64,000 nt of DNA from Aporhodopirellula aestuarii. Lineage in GTDB: Bacteria > Planctomycetota > Planctomycetia > Pirellulales > Pirellulaceae. Below are positions 16,410-26,813 of this stretch, piece after piece (the stretch's first letter is position 1; every line of letters starts with the position of its first letter). The notes beneath the pieces were generated by a model. That model searched no databases and was not told where the DNA came from. It saw nothing but the letters and a program-made list of their open reading frames with translations. The translations under genes and the position numbers were made by a program. The stretch is taken from assembly GCF_023701485.1 (NCBI RefSeq), contig NZ_JAMQBK010000015.1, positions 1-64,000 on the forward strand, in the 5' to 3' direction.

Positions 16410-17435
16410 CTACTCCGCCGAACCGTGGTAGATTTCGGCGAGCTGAACCATCACTCCTTCGAGTTGAGCATAGTAATCTGCTTCCGACATTTCGCCCTTC
16501 CTCGTCCGCAACGCTTCTACCTGCATTTCGAGTTGATCTCGTGTGACGATTTGCTCTTTCGTCAACGGATCCGGCTTCACACGATCCACGTCAGTCCCCA
16601 CCGCCAGCGTGATGCGTCTTGCGAGATTACCGTCGATGCGGGCACCGTCTTTCGCTTTCGCGATCGCTCGTGTTCCTCGGAACGTTTCCGCTCGCGTTCC
16701 ACGCCCATCCCCGTTGTCATCGATGAGCGCATGCTCGGTCGCGATCCGTGACTCGGTTTCGTAGAACCGCTGCGTTTGCTTGCTGGCGCTCAGAAACGCT
16801 TCCAATACGGAAACTTCGTCGTCATGGTCCAAGTCCGATTCGGTGGAACGCATGGCATCGGCAAAGTACTTTCCAAAACGAGCAAAGTTCTGCTCCGATC
16901 CGCTTTGGGTCGCCGTCACGATCACGCGTCCCTGTCCCGATAAAGCGTTCACGAAAGGCCCGCTCGACGAGGCGCAGTTGACGATCACGATCGAACCATG
17001 ACTGGGCGAATTGTCGGTAGCAGGTTCTCGACGTTGGATCCATTTCGCGAACTCTTTCGCTGAAACATCCGGCCCCCGCAGATTGAAGTTTGTGGCACGG
17101 CTGTCGTGGGTTCCATGGCCGATCAGAATCACCCAGTGCGAAGCATCCTCCGTCGCTTGGATCGATTGCATTCGATTTTGTAGGATCTCAAAATCGCTGG
17201 TGTTTTCCTCCGACTCACCGATCACGACGAGGGGCACATCGGCGTTCTCGGCAACCTGCTTCCACTGGCTAACCCAGTTTGAGAACATCTCTTGATATTC
17301 GTCCGTCCCCGCCGCGCCGACGATCACCGTCAATTCTGTCGCGGCAGGATCGCGTCGTTCGTCTGCAACGGCCCAGGTGGACGCCAGTATCGCCACGACC
17401 CAACATCCGATTGGCAACATGCTGTGTGTTCTCAT
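16410..17435 (-). CDS. Exported caspase/C13-like protein
   Basis: A 341-residue protein with a signal peptide (MRTHSMLPIG... to about VADE). The fold resembles clan CD peptidases: WVILIGHGTHD (His107) and IVNCASSSGPF (Cys154), followed by GRVIVTATQSGSE, FGKYFADAM, an acidic DLDHDDEVSVLEAF and DDNGDGRGT. The spacing after Cys154 (six residues to Gly) differs from legumain-type C-x-SG, so activity is uncertain and it may be a non-peptidase relative. The C-terminus is a short coiled coil. ATG 17435 overlaps the upstream stop by four bases (ATGA), fixing the start. It is the last gene of the eight-gene MoxR-Bat operon. Confidence 0.7.
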   Translation of the reverse strand: MRTHSMLPIGCWVVAILASTWAVADERRDPAATELTVIVGAAGTDEYQEMFSNWVSQWKQVAENADVPLVVIGESEENTSDFEILQNRMQSIQATEDASHWVILIGHGTHDSRATNFNLRGPDVSAKEFAKWIQRREPATDNSPSHGSIVIVNCASSSGPFVNALSGQGRVIVTATQSGSEQNFARFGKYFADAMRSTESDLDHDDEVSVLEAFLSASKQTQRFYETESRIATEHALIDDNGDGRGTRAETFRGTRAIAKAKDGARIDGNLARRITLAVGTDVDRVKPDPLTKEQIVTRDQLEMQVEALRTRKGEMSEADYYAQLEGVMVQLAEIYHGSAE

Positions 17436-19867
17436 GCCAGTCCCTTCCATCGCCTTAGCCCCCACTCCGAACACAAACACGCGATCATCGCGGTCATCCA
17501 CCACGCGGAGTGCCAAAGCGGATGCGTCCACGTTTCGGTAACGGGAACTTTTTTGGTGGGCAACTCGGAAGCAAACGCATCGAGTTCGTTGTCATCGACA
17601 ACCCTGCCACCGGTTTGCTCAGCAATGTTCTGCAGCAGATCACGATTTAACGCCAGATGCTGAAATTCACGAACTTCGGGTTCGCTGGTCCACCCCGTTT
17701 CCGCGATTCCAATCGGCGCATCATCCGGTCCCGCCACTGAAGCCGATACCCGGTAGGCTCCCGGTTGGTCGGTCCAGTAGGTCGTTCGATACACCCCGGC
17801 CGCTTGGTCGTCCGACGTGACTTGAAGAACCAAAGATTCACCGCCGACCGGCGTTACGGTCAATTCAACATTCGCATTGTCCAGTGGCAGATATGCTTCA
17901 TCTCGAACCGTGACAACGATATCGATCGCCGCCTCGGTATCGGCATTTTTTTCGATTCTTGCCTCGACGCGACGGGGCACCTCGCCGACGAGCCAATGAG
18001 CCATTTGTCGCCACATTTGGGCGGGGTCATCTCGTGCGTCTCCATCCGTCTTCGCCGCTCGATGCATTGACCATCGCCACAGATCACCGAGAGGCATCGC
18101 GGCGGTTCGGCCCTTACCAAATCGATGAGCGACGATCGCAGGCAAGGACAGCCCATCACCACGGCGCACCTCAGCCAGCACGAACGCCCCCGGTTTCACA
18201 TCTCCGACCGTATTGACCGTCGTCAAATTGGGAAGTTCGTTCAGACGAGTGCTCTCATCCGCTTCATTGTCACGAAGCCGCACCCATGGTTCGAGCATGC
18301 CTTCACGAGTAATCGAAAAACGATACTCGCCCTTCATGCTTTCTTGATTCAAGCGAGGACCATAAACCGCAGACAATTCGCCGAGTGTACTCTCGGAAAA
18401 CGATTTGCCTGAGAACGATTCTTGCCCACCCAGCATCAGCAAACCGCCTCCCCGCACGCTGACGAACTGCCGCAACAGAAGCAGTTGGTCTTCGGAAAAG
18501 AACTCGGGCTCGATATCGTCCAAGATAACCGCCTGATACGCAAACAATTCTTCGGCCGATTCAGGAAACCCGTCGCTCAGTTCTTCAGACGCCTTCACCC
18601 CCATACGGATCATGACGGGCTCATCGTACTGCGCCAACTCAGCCTCGCGATCGTCGACACCGCGAAACAGTGAATTCGTTTCCGAAACACCTTGATCTCG
18701 AAAACTAAACTTGGGCTCCTTGTTTGCAATCCGCATCAAACCAACCAGCTGAATCTCCGCATCGGTCGAGATCGCACGGCGTAGAAACTTGAACTCCCAA
18801 TTTGGGCGTCCGGCAACATACAGAATGCGGTAGGGTCCCGCCGCACGATCCACGGCAACCACTCGTCGATTGTTCACCGCAGTCGCCTCGAAACGTGATT
18901 TCACACCCGACAGGTTCGCGACATCGCTAAACGCTTCGCGATCACGGGCGGCAAAAACGGCGGCTGTAAAGAAGCGAAGTCCCGGCTTGGTAGGCCGAAA
19001 CTGAAACGTCACTTCGCCGCTGCTTTCACCTTTTTTCAACATGACCTTTTGCTCGTGCTTGGACTCAGGTTCTTCTTGATCCTGCAACACGACGACTAAT
19101 TCACGTTCGCCCCCAGTACTCTCGAACTGCACTCGAACCGAAACCGGGGCGGACTCAAAATCGGTCTGGCGAACGGTGATATCACGGATGGCGATATCGG
19201 CAATGACGCCCCTTTCGCTGGGCACGACCGGGTAGATCGGAACACCGACACTCGTCCAATCAAAATCGGTAGACGACAAATCCGTGGGGTTTCCGTCAGT
19301 AAACAGCATGAGTCCCGCGAGCGGACGTCCGGAAAAACGTTCGCTGATCGAGTCCAAACTCGATTTCAAATTCGACGCATTCTCGTTTGTCGAATCCAAC
19401 TGAAATTCATTCGCCGCCGCGAAGGTTGCCTTCTCGGTCCGATCGGCGAACGTGTATCCTCGCACATCAAAATCTTGCTCCATGCGGCGCAGCCAAGCGT
19501 TTCGGTTTGAGAACAAATCCTCGACGCGTTCTCGCCTTGAGTCCGATGTCGGAGTCGCCTTCAACTCCATGCTTTGGCTGCGGTCAATCAGGATCGGCAA
19601 CAAATTCGCTTTCGGACGAGCACGCTCGCTGCTTTGCATCGGCTGCAAAAGACAAACCGTTGCCAAGACAATCGCCGTGATTTTGAGCCCCGCCGCGAGC
19701 CAACGCACCCATCCGACCGAAGGGCTGCGAACGTAATTCCAAAGGGTCATCCCGATCAAAAGAGTCGCCACGATCACCGCAGGAATCAACCACTCGGGCG
19801 CCCCCCAGATCACGGTCATGCCGATCGGCAACGCGTTGGACATTGGGAGAACGAAAACTGAAATCAC
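17432..19867 (-). CDS. VWA/glutamine-amidotransferase-like membrane protein
   Basis: An 811-residue protein with two N-terminal membrane helices and one near the C-terminus. A von Willebrand A-like domain follows (LLPILIDRSQSMEL, a DxSxS metal site, and LMLFTDGNPTDL). A class I glutamine-amidotransferase-like Rossmann region comes next (YRILYVAGRPNWEFKFL, AVILDDIEPEFFS, GGGLLMLGGQESF), then a beta-rich region (about 600-740). This architecture is common at the end of planctomycete MoxR-Bat operons. The start is GTG 19867 in a GTGA overlap with the DUF4175 gene; ATG 19843 is an alternative. The function of the class is not established, but it probably acts at the envelope. Confidence 0.8.
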   Translation of the reverse strand: MISVFVLPMSNALPIGMTVIWGAPEWLIPAVIVATLLIGMTLWNYVRSPSVGWVRWLAAGLKITAIVLATVCLLQPMQSSERARPKANLLPILIDRSQSMELKATPTSDSRRERVEDLFSNRNAWLRRMEQDFDVRGYTFADRTEKATFAAANEFQLDSTNENASNLKSSLDSISERFSGRPLAGLMLFTDGNPTDLSSTDFDWTSVGVPIYPVVPSERGVIADIAIRDITVRQTDFESAPVSVRVQFESTGGERELVVVLQDQEEPESKHEQKVMLKKGESSGEVTFQFRPTKPGLRFFTAAVFAARDREAFSDVANLSGVKSRFEATAVNNRRVVAVDRAAGPYRILYVAGRPNWEFKFLRRAISTDAEIQLVGLMRIANKEPKFSFRDQGVSETNSLFRGVDDREAELAQYDEPVMIRMGVKASEELSDGFPESAEELFAYQAVILDDIEPEFFSEDQLLLLRQFVSVRGGGLLMLGGQESFSGKSFSESTLGELSAVYGPRLNQESMKGEYRFSITREGMLEPWVRLRDNEADESTRLNELPNLTTVNTVGDVKPGAFVLAEVRRGDGLSLPAIVAHRFGKGRTAAMPLGDLWRWSMHRAAKTDGDARDDPAQMWRQMAHWLVGEVPRRVEARIEKNADTEAAIDIVVTVRDEAYLPLDNANVELTVTPVGGESLVLQVTSDDQAAGVYRTTYWTDQPGAYRVSASVAGPDDAPIGIAETGWTSEPEVREFQHLALNRDLLQNIAEQTGGRVVDDNELDAFASELPTKKVPVTETWTHPLWHSAWWMTAMIACLCSEWGLRRWKGLA

Positions 19868-22800
19868 TGCCCGCTCCCCAAACGTTCGTAGTATCGTTGA
19901 ATCGCATCGCGATATTCATTGGGCACCGGATCACGATCAACGGGCACCAACGCGTTCTTCTCCGCCGAACGACGCATCCATTCTTCTTGGACGTCGCGTT
20001 GCAACTCTCGCAGCGGCTCGGCGATCATCTTTTCGACCAGATCCCATTGCGGCACTTTCGACTTCCTCAACAGATCGGCGCGAACGTCGCGCGCACGATC
20101 TCGAATCCGAGCGGCGCGGGAACGGATCTCGGGGTCATCCACCATTTCTTCGACGTCTCGCAGTTGATCACTCCATTCGCGGAACCCGTCTCCGGTGATC
20201 GGTGAAGCGGTCGGGCTGTTTTGCCCATCGGAAGCGTTGCGACTCCAACTGTTCGGACCGTTTTGCGAATTCGTTCCTCCCCGCTGCTGCCCCTCGCCTT
20301 GCCGCTCTCCTTGCCGCTCTCCTTCGCGAGGTTCACCCGGCGTGTCTGACGGTTCGTTTCCAGGTTGTGGGCTTCCATCAGGTTGCCCCGCGCCCGATTG
20401 GCCGCGACCGGTTTGCTCACGACCGGTTTGATCGCCACTCGGTTGTGACTGGCCGTTTTCGCCTTTACTCGGTTCGCCTGGAATCGATTGACCTTGCCCA
20501 GACTCACCTTGGCTCGGTTCGCCTTGACCCGGCTGAGGTTCACCCGGCTGGCCGCGGCCCGATTGTTCGTCTCCCGGTTGACCTTCTCGCGGCTGGCCTT
20601 GTCCTGCACGTTGTCCTTCGCCGGGTTCATCTTGCGGTTCACCATCACCATCGCGACGGGAGTCGTTTGGATCCGTTTCGGATCGCTGACGTTGCCCCTG
20701 AGTCGGCTCACCGTCTTGGGATTGCTGGTCCCCACCAGACTGTCCACTCTCGCTCGCATTGGCATCACGAATTTCATTCTCGAGATCGCGGCTGAGCTGT
20801 TCGAGGTTGCTGGCGGCTCTACGCAGTGCTTCGGTTTCATCCCCCAGCACCGAACCGGCAGCTTTCTCAATTCCTTCCTTCAGCTCACGAATTCCCTCGT
20901 TCGCCTCCGCTTCGGCTTCTAAAGCCTCCTCGGTAAATCCGTTCTTGAGTAATTCGGATGTTTCATCCAATCGGCTATCAACTTGTTGCTGCTGCGATCG
21001 TCGAAACGCATCGTAAAGCGTCTCGGCAAGAAGTGGTTCGGCCGTTTCCGCTTGCTCCACCGTCTCTTGCATTTTCTCTTGCAACTCACGTAGACGATCT
21101 CGCTGGGATTGAAGCTCTTCCTCGAGCTGTTTTTGTCCCTCTCCAGCCCGCAGCCCGGGTGTCGGGTCGTTTTGCTGTTGCTGCAATCGTTCAGAGATAT
21201 CTTGTTGGCGCTCGTCCAGTTCCGACGCTTCACTACGCATGTCGCGAACCGCATCGTTGAACTGTCCCGCTGCCCGCTCGCGGAATTCATCTCGCATCTC
21301 CTCGAGTTCCCGCTCGGCACGCTTCCCAGCCGACAACGCTTTAGAGGCATCATTTTGTTGAAGAGCCTCGGAGGCTTGGCGAACATTCTCTCTCGTTTGC
21401 GCGAGCTGCTCGCTTTCTTCTTGCATCGACGACTGGTTCTCGGGACTTTGCATCCGTTCATCGAGCTCATCGATCTCTCGCAGCATTTCTTGCTGCTGAT
21501 CGCGAAGACGTTTCAGTTGCCGCTCGATCTCTTCTTTGGTTTCTTCATCTTCCGCCATCTCAAGTGCCGATTGCAATTGAGCAACTTGTTTGTTGATATC
21601 TTCCTGCCGCTTGGCCAGTTCTCGGAGCCGACTCAACACCTGTCGCGTTTCGCGTTCTTGTTGTTCTTGAGCGCTGTCTTGCTGAGCCTGTTTCTCCGTT
21701 TCATAACGGTTTTCGTCTTGTTTGAGTTCTAGATCATTGAGTTGCTGCTGACGCTGTTGTGATGAACTCGAACTCGATTGACTTTGTTGCTGCTGTGACC
21801 GTGTGACTTCAAACTCGCGTGCCCGCAGCTTGAGCAAACCTTCGTAGCTGAGTTGTTCTGCGACGAGCGCGTCACCCAGGGCATCCAAATCGCTGTCATT
21901 CGCGGCAGCATTGAGATGACTCACCGCTAATTGCATCTGCCCCCGCGCCGCGTCGACATACTGCAGCGATTCCTCGTCTTGGAGGTTTTCAGCGAGCGTA
22001 TCGAGCGATTCGATTTGTGCTTGCTGTGACTCGGCAATCAATTCCACATTGGTTTGAAATTCATCGGTGATTCCGTCACGCAATACACGCCACGTCGCGG
22101 CAATGATCTCCTTTTGCCCCTCCGCGAGTTTTTCGGCCTGTTGTTCGTTCTCGCTCGGCGGTGCCGGCTCTCCTCCGGGCGGCGGATCCCCTTCGCGGAA
22201 TATTTCTTCAAACGGACGCACTTCCGCAAAATACATGTCCGCCAGAGTGCGACGCACCTCACCATCGGGACCAACGTCCTCCGCCCAAAAATAGTAGGAC
22301 AACAACTGATCCGGCTCAGCACCGAGCGATTCAAACTCGACGATATGCTCAACGCTCCACTTCTTCGCGCGAGCGATATCGGTAGCCAACACGACTTCGT
22401 CAGTTTTGCCTCCAAACGTGTAGCTCAGGCCCATTCGCTCGACGCCAAAATCATCTTCGACCTCTGCCGCGAGAGCCAACTCCTGTAGCGGTGAGACACG
22501 CACGTCGCCGGCCGCGGTCGTCTTCAATTTCGGCGGCTGGTTGGGAAGCATGCGGACGATCATCTCGGGCGGATACTTGTTCTTGCGTCCTTTGTCGTCT
22601 TCCAGTTCGAGCGAATATCGCACCGACGCATTCAAGACAAGCTCACCTGAATTCGCCGTCGCAGATTCATCGTCGAGATTCAGGACGATCTCTTCGCCTT
22701 GTTTGGTGACCAACCTCGCCGACACGACAGGCTTGTTTAACTGAAACCTCCACCGCAGCTTTGTTCCTTCAACGGCGGAAACGCGACGCGTGTCCTCAAT

Positions 22801-23688
22801 CGTCTTGTCGGCCATCTTGGTGTATGCGGGATACTGCAAAAAAACATCACTACGCACCAACGCGGGAAATTCAAAAACGTCCACCGAATACGTCTTGCTC
22901 ACCCAATCATCGGTGAGCACCTGATATCGGAACGGTTCTTTGATCGAAGTGACGAGTCCGCCTAACACGGGGTCCTGCAGATTGCGTTTCATGGGCGAGC
23001 GTAATTCGCTAGTGTCAGCAAAGACGACTCGCAACTCTCCTTCGCTCGGAACAAAATCGGCAAACTTCCCGTCGAATCTTGCAGTCACCAATAGGTTGGT
23101 GCCGCGTTCGACTTCCGTGTCCCCCGGGGAAACCGCTACGTCGTGAATCGACTGCTGCGGGAGACTCGCCAATCCGGACGAACCGGGTGTCGGGGGAAAA
23201 AGCATCACGCCGAGTACGGCCATCATCAGCGCCAACGCACCCATCCCGCTCAACCGACTGAGCCAAACCTGTCGATTCGAGATTGCCTCAGTCCATGCAT
23301 AACGATCGCTATGATCGCACGCTTCACGCAGCACCTGTTGTTGCAAATAACCGGCTTGTAAATCCGGATTATTCGAGACGGAAATTGCCGTAAGCAATCG
23401 CTGCTGCAACGATGGAAACTTGCTCTCTATTTTTCTAGCGATGGGAGTCGGATCGCGATAGCTACTCGCTGAAATGACAAATGCGATGAAGGACAACACA
23501 ACGGCGGTCCCCAACAGCACCAACACCGTCACGGTTGCGTCGGCCTTGCCCATCGCAACGCGCGGCAGCATCGACATTCCCACGACTGCGGTAATCAACG
23601 CGATCGCGGCAACGCCCCACCACCATTGTCGTTGTCGAAAACGACGGGTGACCTGTTGCAGTCGTTGGCGAAGTTCATTCTCGAGCAT
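19864..23688 (-). CDS. DUF4175-family giant coiled-coil membrane protein
   Basis: A 1274-residue protein. Three membrane helices lie in the first ~180 residues (WWWGVAAIALITAVVGM, VLVLLGTAVVLSFIAFV, GMGALALMMAVLGVML). A beta-rich domain runs to about residue 500. A long Glu/Gln/Arg-rich coiled coil covers about 530-980 (for example RLRELAKRQEDINKQVAQL). A Gly/Gln/Pro/Glu low-complexity stretch spans about 980-1160 (repeats such as GQPREGQPGDEQSGRGQPG), and an alpha-helical C-terminus follows. It matches DUF4175-like proteins found beside MoxR/VWA genes. ATG 23688 lies 37 bases after the BatA-like gene with an AAGGGA-type ribosome site. Role unknown; a stalk or scaffold reaching from the membrane is a reasonable guess. 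Confidence 0.8.
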   Translation of the reverse strand: MLENELRQRLQQVTRRFRQRQWWWGVAAIALITAVVGMSMLPRVAMGKADATVTVLVLLGTAVVLSFIAFVISASSYRDPTPIARKIESKFPSLQQRLLTAISVSNNPDLQAGYLQQQVLREACDHSDRYAWTEAISNRQVWLSRLSGMGALALMMAVLGVMLFPPTPGSSGLASLPQQSIHDVAVSPGDTEVERGTNLLVTARFDGKFADFVPSEGELRVVFADTSELRSPMKRNLQDPVLGGLVTSIKEPFRYQVLTDDWVSKTYSVDVFEFPALVRSDVFLQYPAYTKMADKTIEDTRRVSAVEGTKLRWRFQLNKPVVSARLVTKQGEEIVLNLDDESATANSGELVLNASVRYSLELEDDKGRKNKYPPEMIVRMLPNQPPKLKTTAAGDVRVSPLQELALAAEVEDDFGVERMGLSYTFGGKTDEVVLATDIARAKKWSVEHIVEFESLGAEPDQLLSYYFWAEDVGPDGEVRRTLADMYFAEVRPFEEIFREGDPPPGGEPAPPSENEQQAEKLAEGQKEIIAATWRVLRDGITDEFQTNVELIAESQQAQIESLDTLAENLQDEESLQYVDAARGQMQLAVSHLNAAANDSDLDALGDALVAEQLSYEGLLKLRAREFEVTRSQQQQSQSSSSSSQQRQQQLNDLELKQDENRYETEKQAQQDSAQEQQERETRQVLSRLRELAKRQEDINKQVAQLQSALEMAEDEETKEEIERQLKRLRDQQQEMLREIDELDERMQSPENQSSMQEESEQLAQTRENVRQASEALQQNDASKALSAGKRAERELEEMRDEFRERAAGQFNDAVRDMRSEASELDERQQDISERLQQQQNDPTPGLRAGEGQKQLEEELQSQRDRLRELQEKMQETVEQAETAEPLLAETLYDAFRRSQQQQVDSRLDETSELLKNGFTEEALEAEAEANEGIRELKEGIEKAAGSVLGDETEALRRAASNLEQLSRDLENEIRDANASESGQSGGDQQSQDGEPTQGQRQRSETDPNDSRRDGDGEPQDEPGEGQRAGQGQPREGQPGDEQSGRGQPGEPQPGQGEPSQGESGQGQSIPGEPSKGENGQSQPSGDQTGREQTGRGQSGAGQPDGSPQPGNEPSDTPGEPREGERQGERQGEGQQRGGTNSQNGPNSWSRNASDGQNSPTASPITGDGFREWSDQLRDVEEMVDDPEIRSRAARIRDRARDVRADLLRKSKVPQWDLVEKMIAEPLRELQRDVQEEWMRRSAEKNALVPVDRDPVPNEYRDAIQRYYERLGSGQ

Positions 23689-23724
23689 ATTTCATCCCTT
23701 TTGCGATAACGGAGCACCGCTTGA

Positions 23725-25821
23725 TTAGGTTTGTCTTCGCACCAAAAGTGTTTCACCACCGAGAAAAACCAGGGAACCAATCAACAACCATTGCCATAGT
23801 TTTTGATTGCTCTCTAGTTCAATATCACGCATCTGGCGTTCTTCGGCCAACTTCACTTCCTTGGGTGTCCAATCTGCGAGGTTGATTCCGAACCGTTCGA
23901 GCAAGCTGACGTCGATCGGCTCTAAGTGACTTTCCGATTCGGCAAGATTGACGGCGAAGGAATCATCAACTCCGTCAACCTGTTTCTGATAGATCCCTGG
24001 CTCATCGAGAAGTGCCGCTTCGTCATTGGAACCAACCACACTGACTTCGCCGCTCGGCGTGACAATGGAAGCCGTGTCTGTGACTACAATTTGTTCGCCG
24101 GTCAGATAGCTTCTCACCTCGTCTTTTGCCGAAACGCTCATCCCGACGAGATTGAACATCAGTGGGATGAACTTGGTCGACAAGGCCAATTGGCTTTCGT
24201 TGGGTTGCCACCCCGCCGCCATCACCACGATTCGCCCCTTACCGACGCAGCGTTGTAAAAACGCGGGGGTATCATTGTCGAACGATGCCAACACCTCGAC
24301 ATCGCTGCCCACGTCCTGGAGGGTACGACACGACCAAAACCGGACCTTCGTGAAATCGTTGAACTGCGGCTCCGCCATCGATGAAAATAACGGATGACGA
24401 AAATTGATATTCGATAACATCGCATAGTCGTCGACCTCCGCTTCGGTGAGTCGAAGCGTTGGAGATGCGAGTGCGGAGGCAGTGGTGCGTTGCCATTCCG
24501 GATTCGCCGCAGTCACCACACACAGCACCGTACCGCCCGATTCAGCATACGCCTCCAATCGCTGCATTGCGGCATCTTCGAGTGGGTCAACGATCACCAC
24601 CAACAGCGTTTTCTTGACATCGATTTCGGTATTCGAATCGAAGTCACCGCGTTTTACCGACACGTTGCGTCGTTCATTCCCAAGCGGCACTCGGTTGATG
24701 TAGTAAGCCAAACTATCGCGGGGGTCGATTTGGCTAGGCTCGTTCTCGAACAGCAACAGCTCGTACTGTTTCGCTTCCGCATCAACGAAATAACGGTCGT
24801 TGTCAAATCCCACCTCGTCCCCCGAAACCCGAAGAGCCACTGCAGTGTTCTCGGGACGTCGCATCCGAATGATTTGCGACTGGCCCGGCAAGACTTGAAC
24901 AGACTGGACATTCATCAGCGTGCTGTCGGCTCCCACCCATGCCACGTCAAAGCGACTCCGGTCGGAAGACTCCGAGTTGGAAACGCGTACCCGAATAGAA
25001 TCCGAATCAGGGCCGCCCAGGTTCGCCCCAGCTGCTGCAACGTCACGTGCACGGAGCTCGGACGAATCAGCGGCGGCACTCAAAACCAGTGCCCACGCGT
25101 TGGATGTTTCTTTCGCGGTAATTTGGCGGACTTCCAGACGAAGCGATTCCGGCCACGCAAACGATTGAAGTTTTTCGATGCCGCCCCCTGTTTGCATGTC
25201 GCTGACCAGAATCAAGCTCGCAGGCAATTCACTGACTCCCTCGGACTCTTCCGACTCGTAGGTCGAAGCAAGTTCCGCACAGAATGGAATCACCGTTCCC
25301 AAATCGGTCGATTTCCAAGTGGGAGCGATCCCCTCAAGCAACGACTGAATCAACGCAACTCGATCGGCCGACGGTACCCGAGACTGCTCGAAACTGAATT
25401 GGACTTGCGGGGTTTGATCGAACGTAACGATCGCAACCTCGTCGCTGGATGAAAGGTCAGCGACGAGTTCGTTGACGGCATTCATCGCATCGTCCCACAC
25501 ACCCGTTCGCTTCATACTCGCGCTGGTATCGATCGCGATGACGAGGCGTTTTCCAGGTGCCGTCAGTTCGGTCGATGCCGCGGATCGAAAAAATGGACGC
25601 GTGAACGCGGCAGCCAACAACAGCAATGCCAACGCTCGACACAACAACAACGGCCAATTGTCGAGCCGACTGCGACGGGTTAACCGTGGCGGCGTGGGCC
25701 GCAGAAACATTAGCGAACTGAAGCGAACGTTTCCCTTGGGTTGTCGCCTGATCAAATGAAACAGGATAGGCAACCCGATCGCCAACGCACCCGCGAAATA
25801 AATCGGGAACAGCAAACTCAT
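23725..25821 (-). CDS. BatA-type VWA membrane protein
   Basis: A 698-residue protein opening with the aerotolerance BatA N-terminal domain: helix FPIYFAGALAIGLPILFHLI, then RRQPKGNVRFSSLMFLRPT and a second helix ending RPFF. The VWA domain follows, with metal motif DTSAS at residues 98-102 and SLILVSDMQTGG. A later Rossmann/GATase-like region (TLLVVIVDPLEDAAMQRLE) and a C-terminal helix (LWQWLLIGSLVFLGGETLLV) complete it. It overlaps the DUF58 gene by four bases (ATGA). In other bacteria Bat proteins with MoxR act on envelope stress or protein maturation; the target here is unknown. Confidence 0.85.
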   Translation of the reverse strand: MSLLFPIYFAGALAIGLPILFHLIRRQPKGNVRFSSLMFLRPTPPRLTRRSRLDNWPLLLCRALALLLLAAAFTRPFFRSAASTELTAPGKRLVIAIDTSASMKRTGVWDDAMNAVNELVADLSSSDEVAIVTFDQTPQVQFSFEQSRVPSADRVALIQSLLEGIAPTWKSTDLGTVIPFCAELASTYESEESEGVSELPASLILVSDMQTGGGIEKLQSFAWPESLRLEVRQITAKETSNAWALVLSAAADSSELRARDVAAAGANLGGPDSDSIRVRVSNSESSDRSRFDVAWVGADSTLMNVQSVQVLPGQSQIIRMRRPENTAVALRVSGDEVGFDNDRYFVDAEAKQYELLLFENEPSQIDPRDSLAYYINRVPLGNERRNVSVKRGDFDSNTEIDVKKTLLVVIVDPLEDAAMQRLEAYAESGGTVLCVVTAANPEWQRTTASALASPTLRLTEAEVDDYAMLSNINFRHPLFSSMAEPQFNDFTKVRFWSCRTLQDVGSDVEVLASFDNDTPAFLQRCVGKGRIVVMAAGWQPNESQLALSTKFIPLMFNLVGMSVSAKDEVRSYLTGEQIVVTDTASIVTPSGEVSVVGSNDEAALLDEPGIYQKQVDGVDDSFAVNLAESESHLEPIDVSLLERFGINLADWTPKEVKLAEERQMRDIELESNQKLWQWLLIGSLVFLGGETLLVRRQT

Positions 25822-26813
25822 GACACACCGCCTCCGAGTCCCGCGGTCGCCCGCGAGAGCATTCCCGAACGTGCGGTGCCACGCGTTTGGCGTTGTTTCG
25901 AATCGAGCAAATGGAACAACGAATCCTGCAACGGTTCGCTGGTCGAAATTGTGTACATGTCAACGCCGAGCGAATCGCAAACGTTTTGCAATTGGGACTG
26001 ATGCTCGGAAAACCTCTTTTGATAATCGCTCTTTGCCGTTTCCGGATCGAGATAAAACTCCTGACCGGTTTCGAGATCTTGCACCATGCTCGGCGCGTCC
26101 AAGTGAAAATCCAATTCTGCCGGATCGAGCGTCCTCAGCAACGCAACTTCATGCCCCCGCGACCTCAAGTACGCGAGATTCGTTCGCAGCGATTCGATCG
26201 GCGACAAAAGGTCCGAAATCAGCAGCACCAACCCGCGGCGGTAAACAAGATTCGCGATCTGCTTGAGCGGCACGTTGATATCGGTGCCGGCTCCCGACAC
26301 TGGCCGCGATAACGCAACGAGCAATTGCCGGAGATGACCAACCCGCCGCCGCGCGGGGATGTAATCCGCGATCGCTTCATCGAAAGTCATCAAACCGACA
26401 CAGTCACGCTGCAACGTCAAGAAATAGGCAAACGTTGCGGCCAGCGTTCGGGCGTAATCGATTTTCGTATACTCCAGCGAACCAAAACCCATCGATTGAC
26501 TTTGGTCGACAACGAGGTATCCGTTGCGGCTCGTCTCATCTTCGAATTTCTTGATGTAGTAACGATCGCTCCGCGCATAACGCTTCCAATCGAGACCACG
26601 CAGATCATCGCCGACCGTATAGGGGCGGTACTCTGAAAACTCGACCGAGGAGCCATGCAACGGACTGCGATGCAAGCCGTTAAAAAAACCTTCGACGACC
26701 GTCTTGGCTCTCAACTGCAAATTCTTGATCCGCATCACCGCCGCGGGATCAATTTTCGCGGCGAGATCCGAAGAAGATGCATTCGGAGGTGAAGTGCGAT
26801 TCGGCAACACCAT
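25818..26813 (-). CDS. DUF58 domain protein
   Basis: A 331-residue cytoplasmic protein with the DUF58 core YRPYTVGDDLRGLDWKRYARSD and a VWA-like metal-site motif DQSQS in YLVVDQSQSMGFG. The domain is a VWA-fold partner of MoxR ATPases and is almost always encoded next to them. ATG 26813 overlaps the MoxR stop by one base (TGATG), and its stop overlaps batA by four bases. No membrane segment is seen. Confidence 0.9.
   Translation of the reverse strand: MVLPNRTSPPNASSSDLAAKIDPAAVMRIKNLQLRAKTVVEGFFNGLHRSPLHGSSVEFSEYRPYTVGDDLRGLDWKRYARSDRYYIKKFEDETSRNGYLVVDQSQSMGFGSLEYTKIDYARTLAATFAYFLTLQRDCVGLMTFDEAIADYIPARRRVGHLRQLLVALSRPVSGAGTDINVPLKQIANLVYRRGLVLLISDLLSPIESLRTNLAYLRSRGHEVALLRTLDPAELDFHLDAPSMVQDLETGQEFYLDPETAKSDYQKRFSEHQSQLQNVCDSLGVDMYTISTSEPLQDSLFHLLDSKQRQTRGTARSGMLSRATAGLGGGVS

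Noticed and set aside
24490-25452. A 320-residue plus-strand open frame
   Set aside because: Antisense to the BatA-type VWA gene, with no recognisable motif and no ribosome site.
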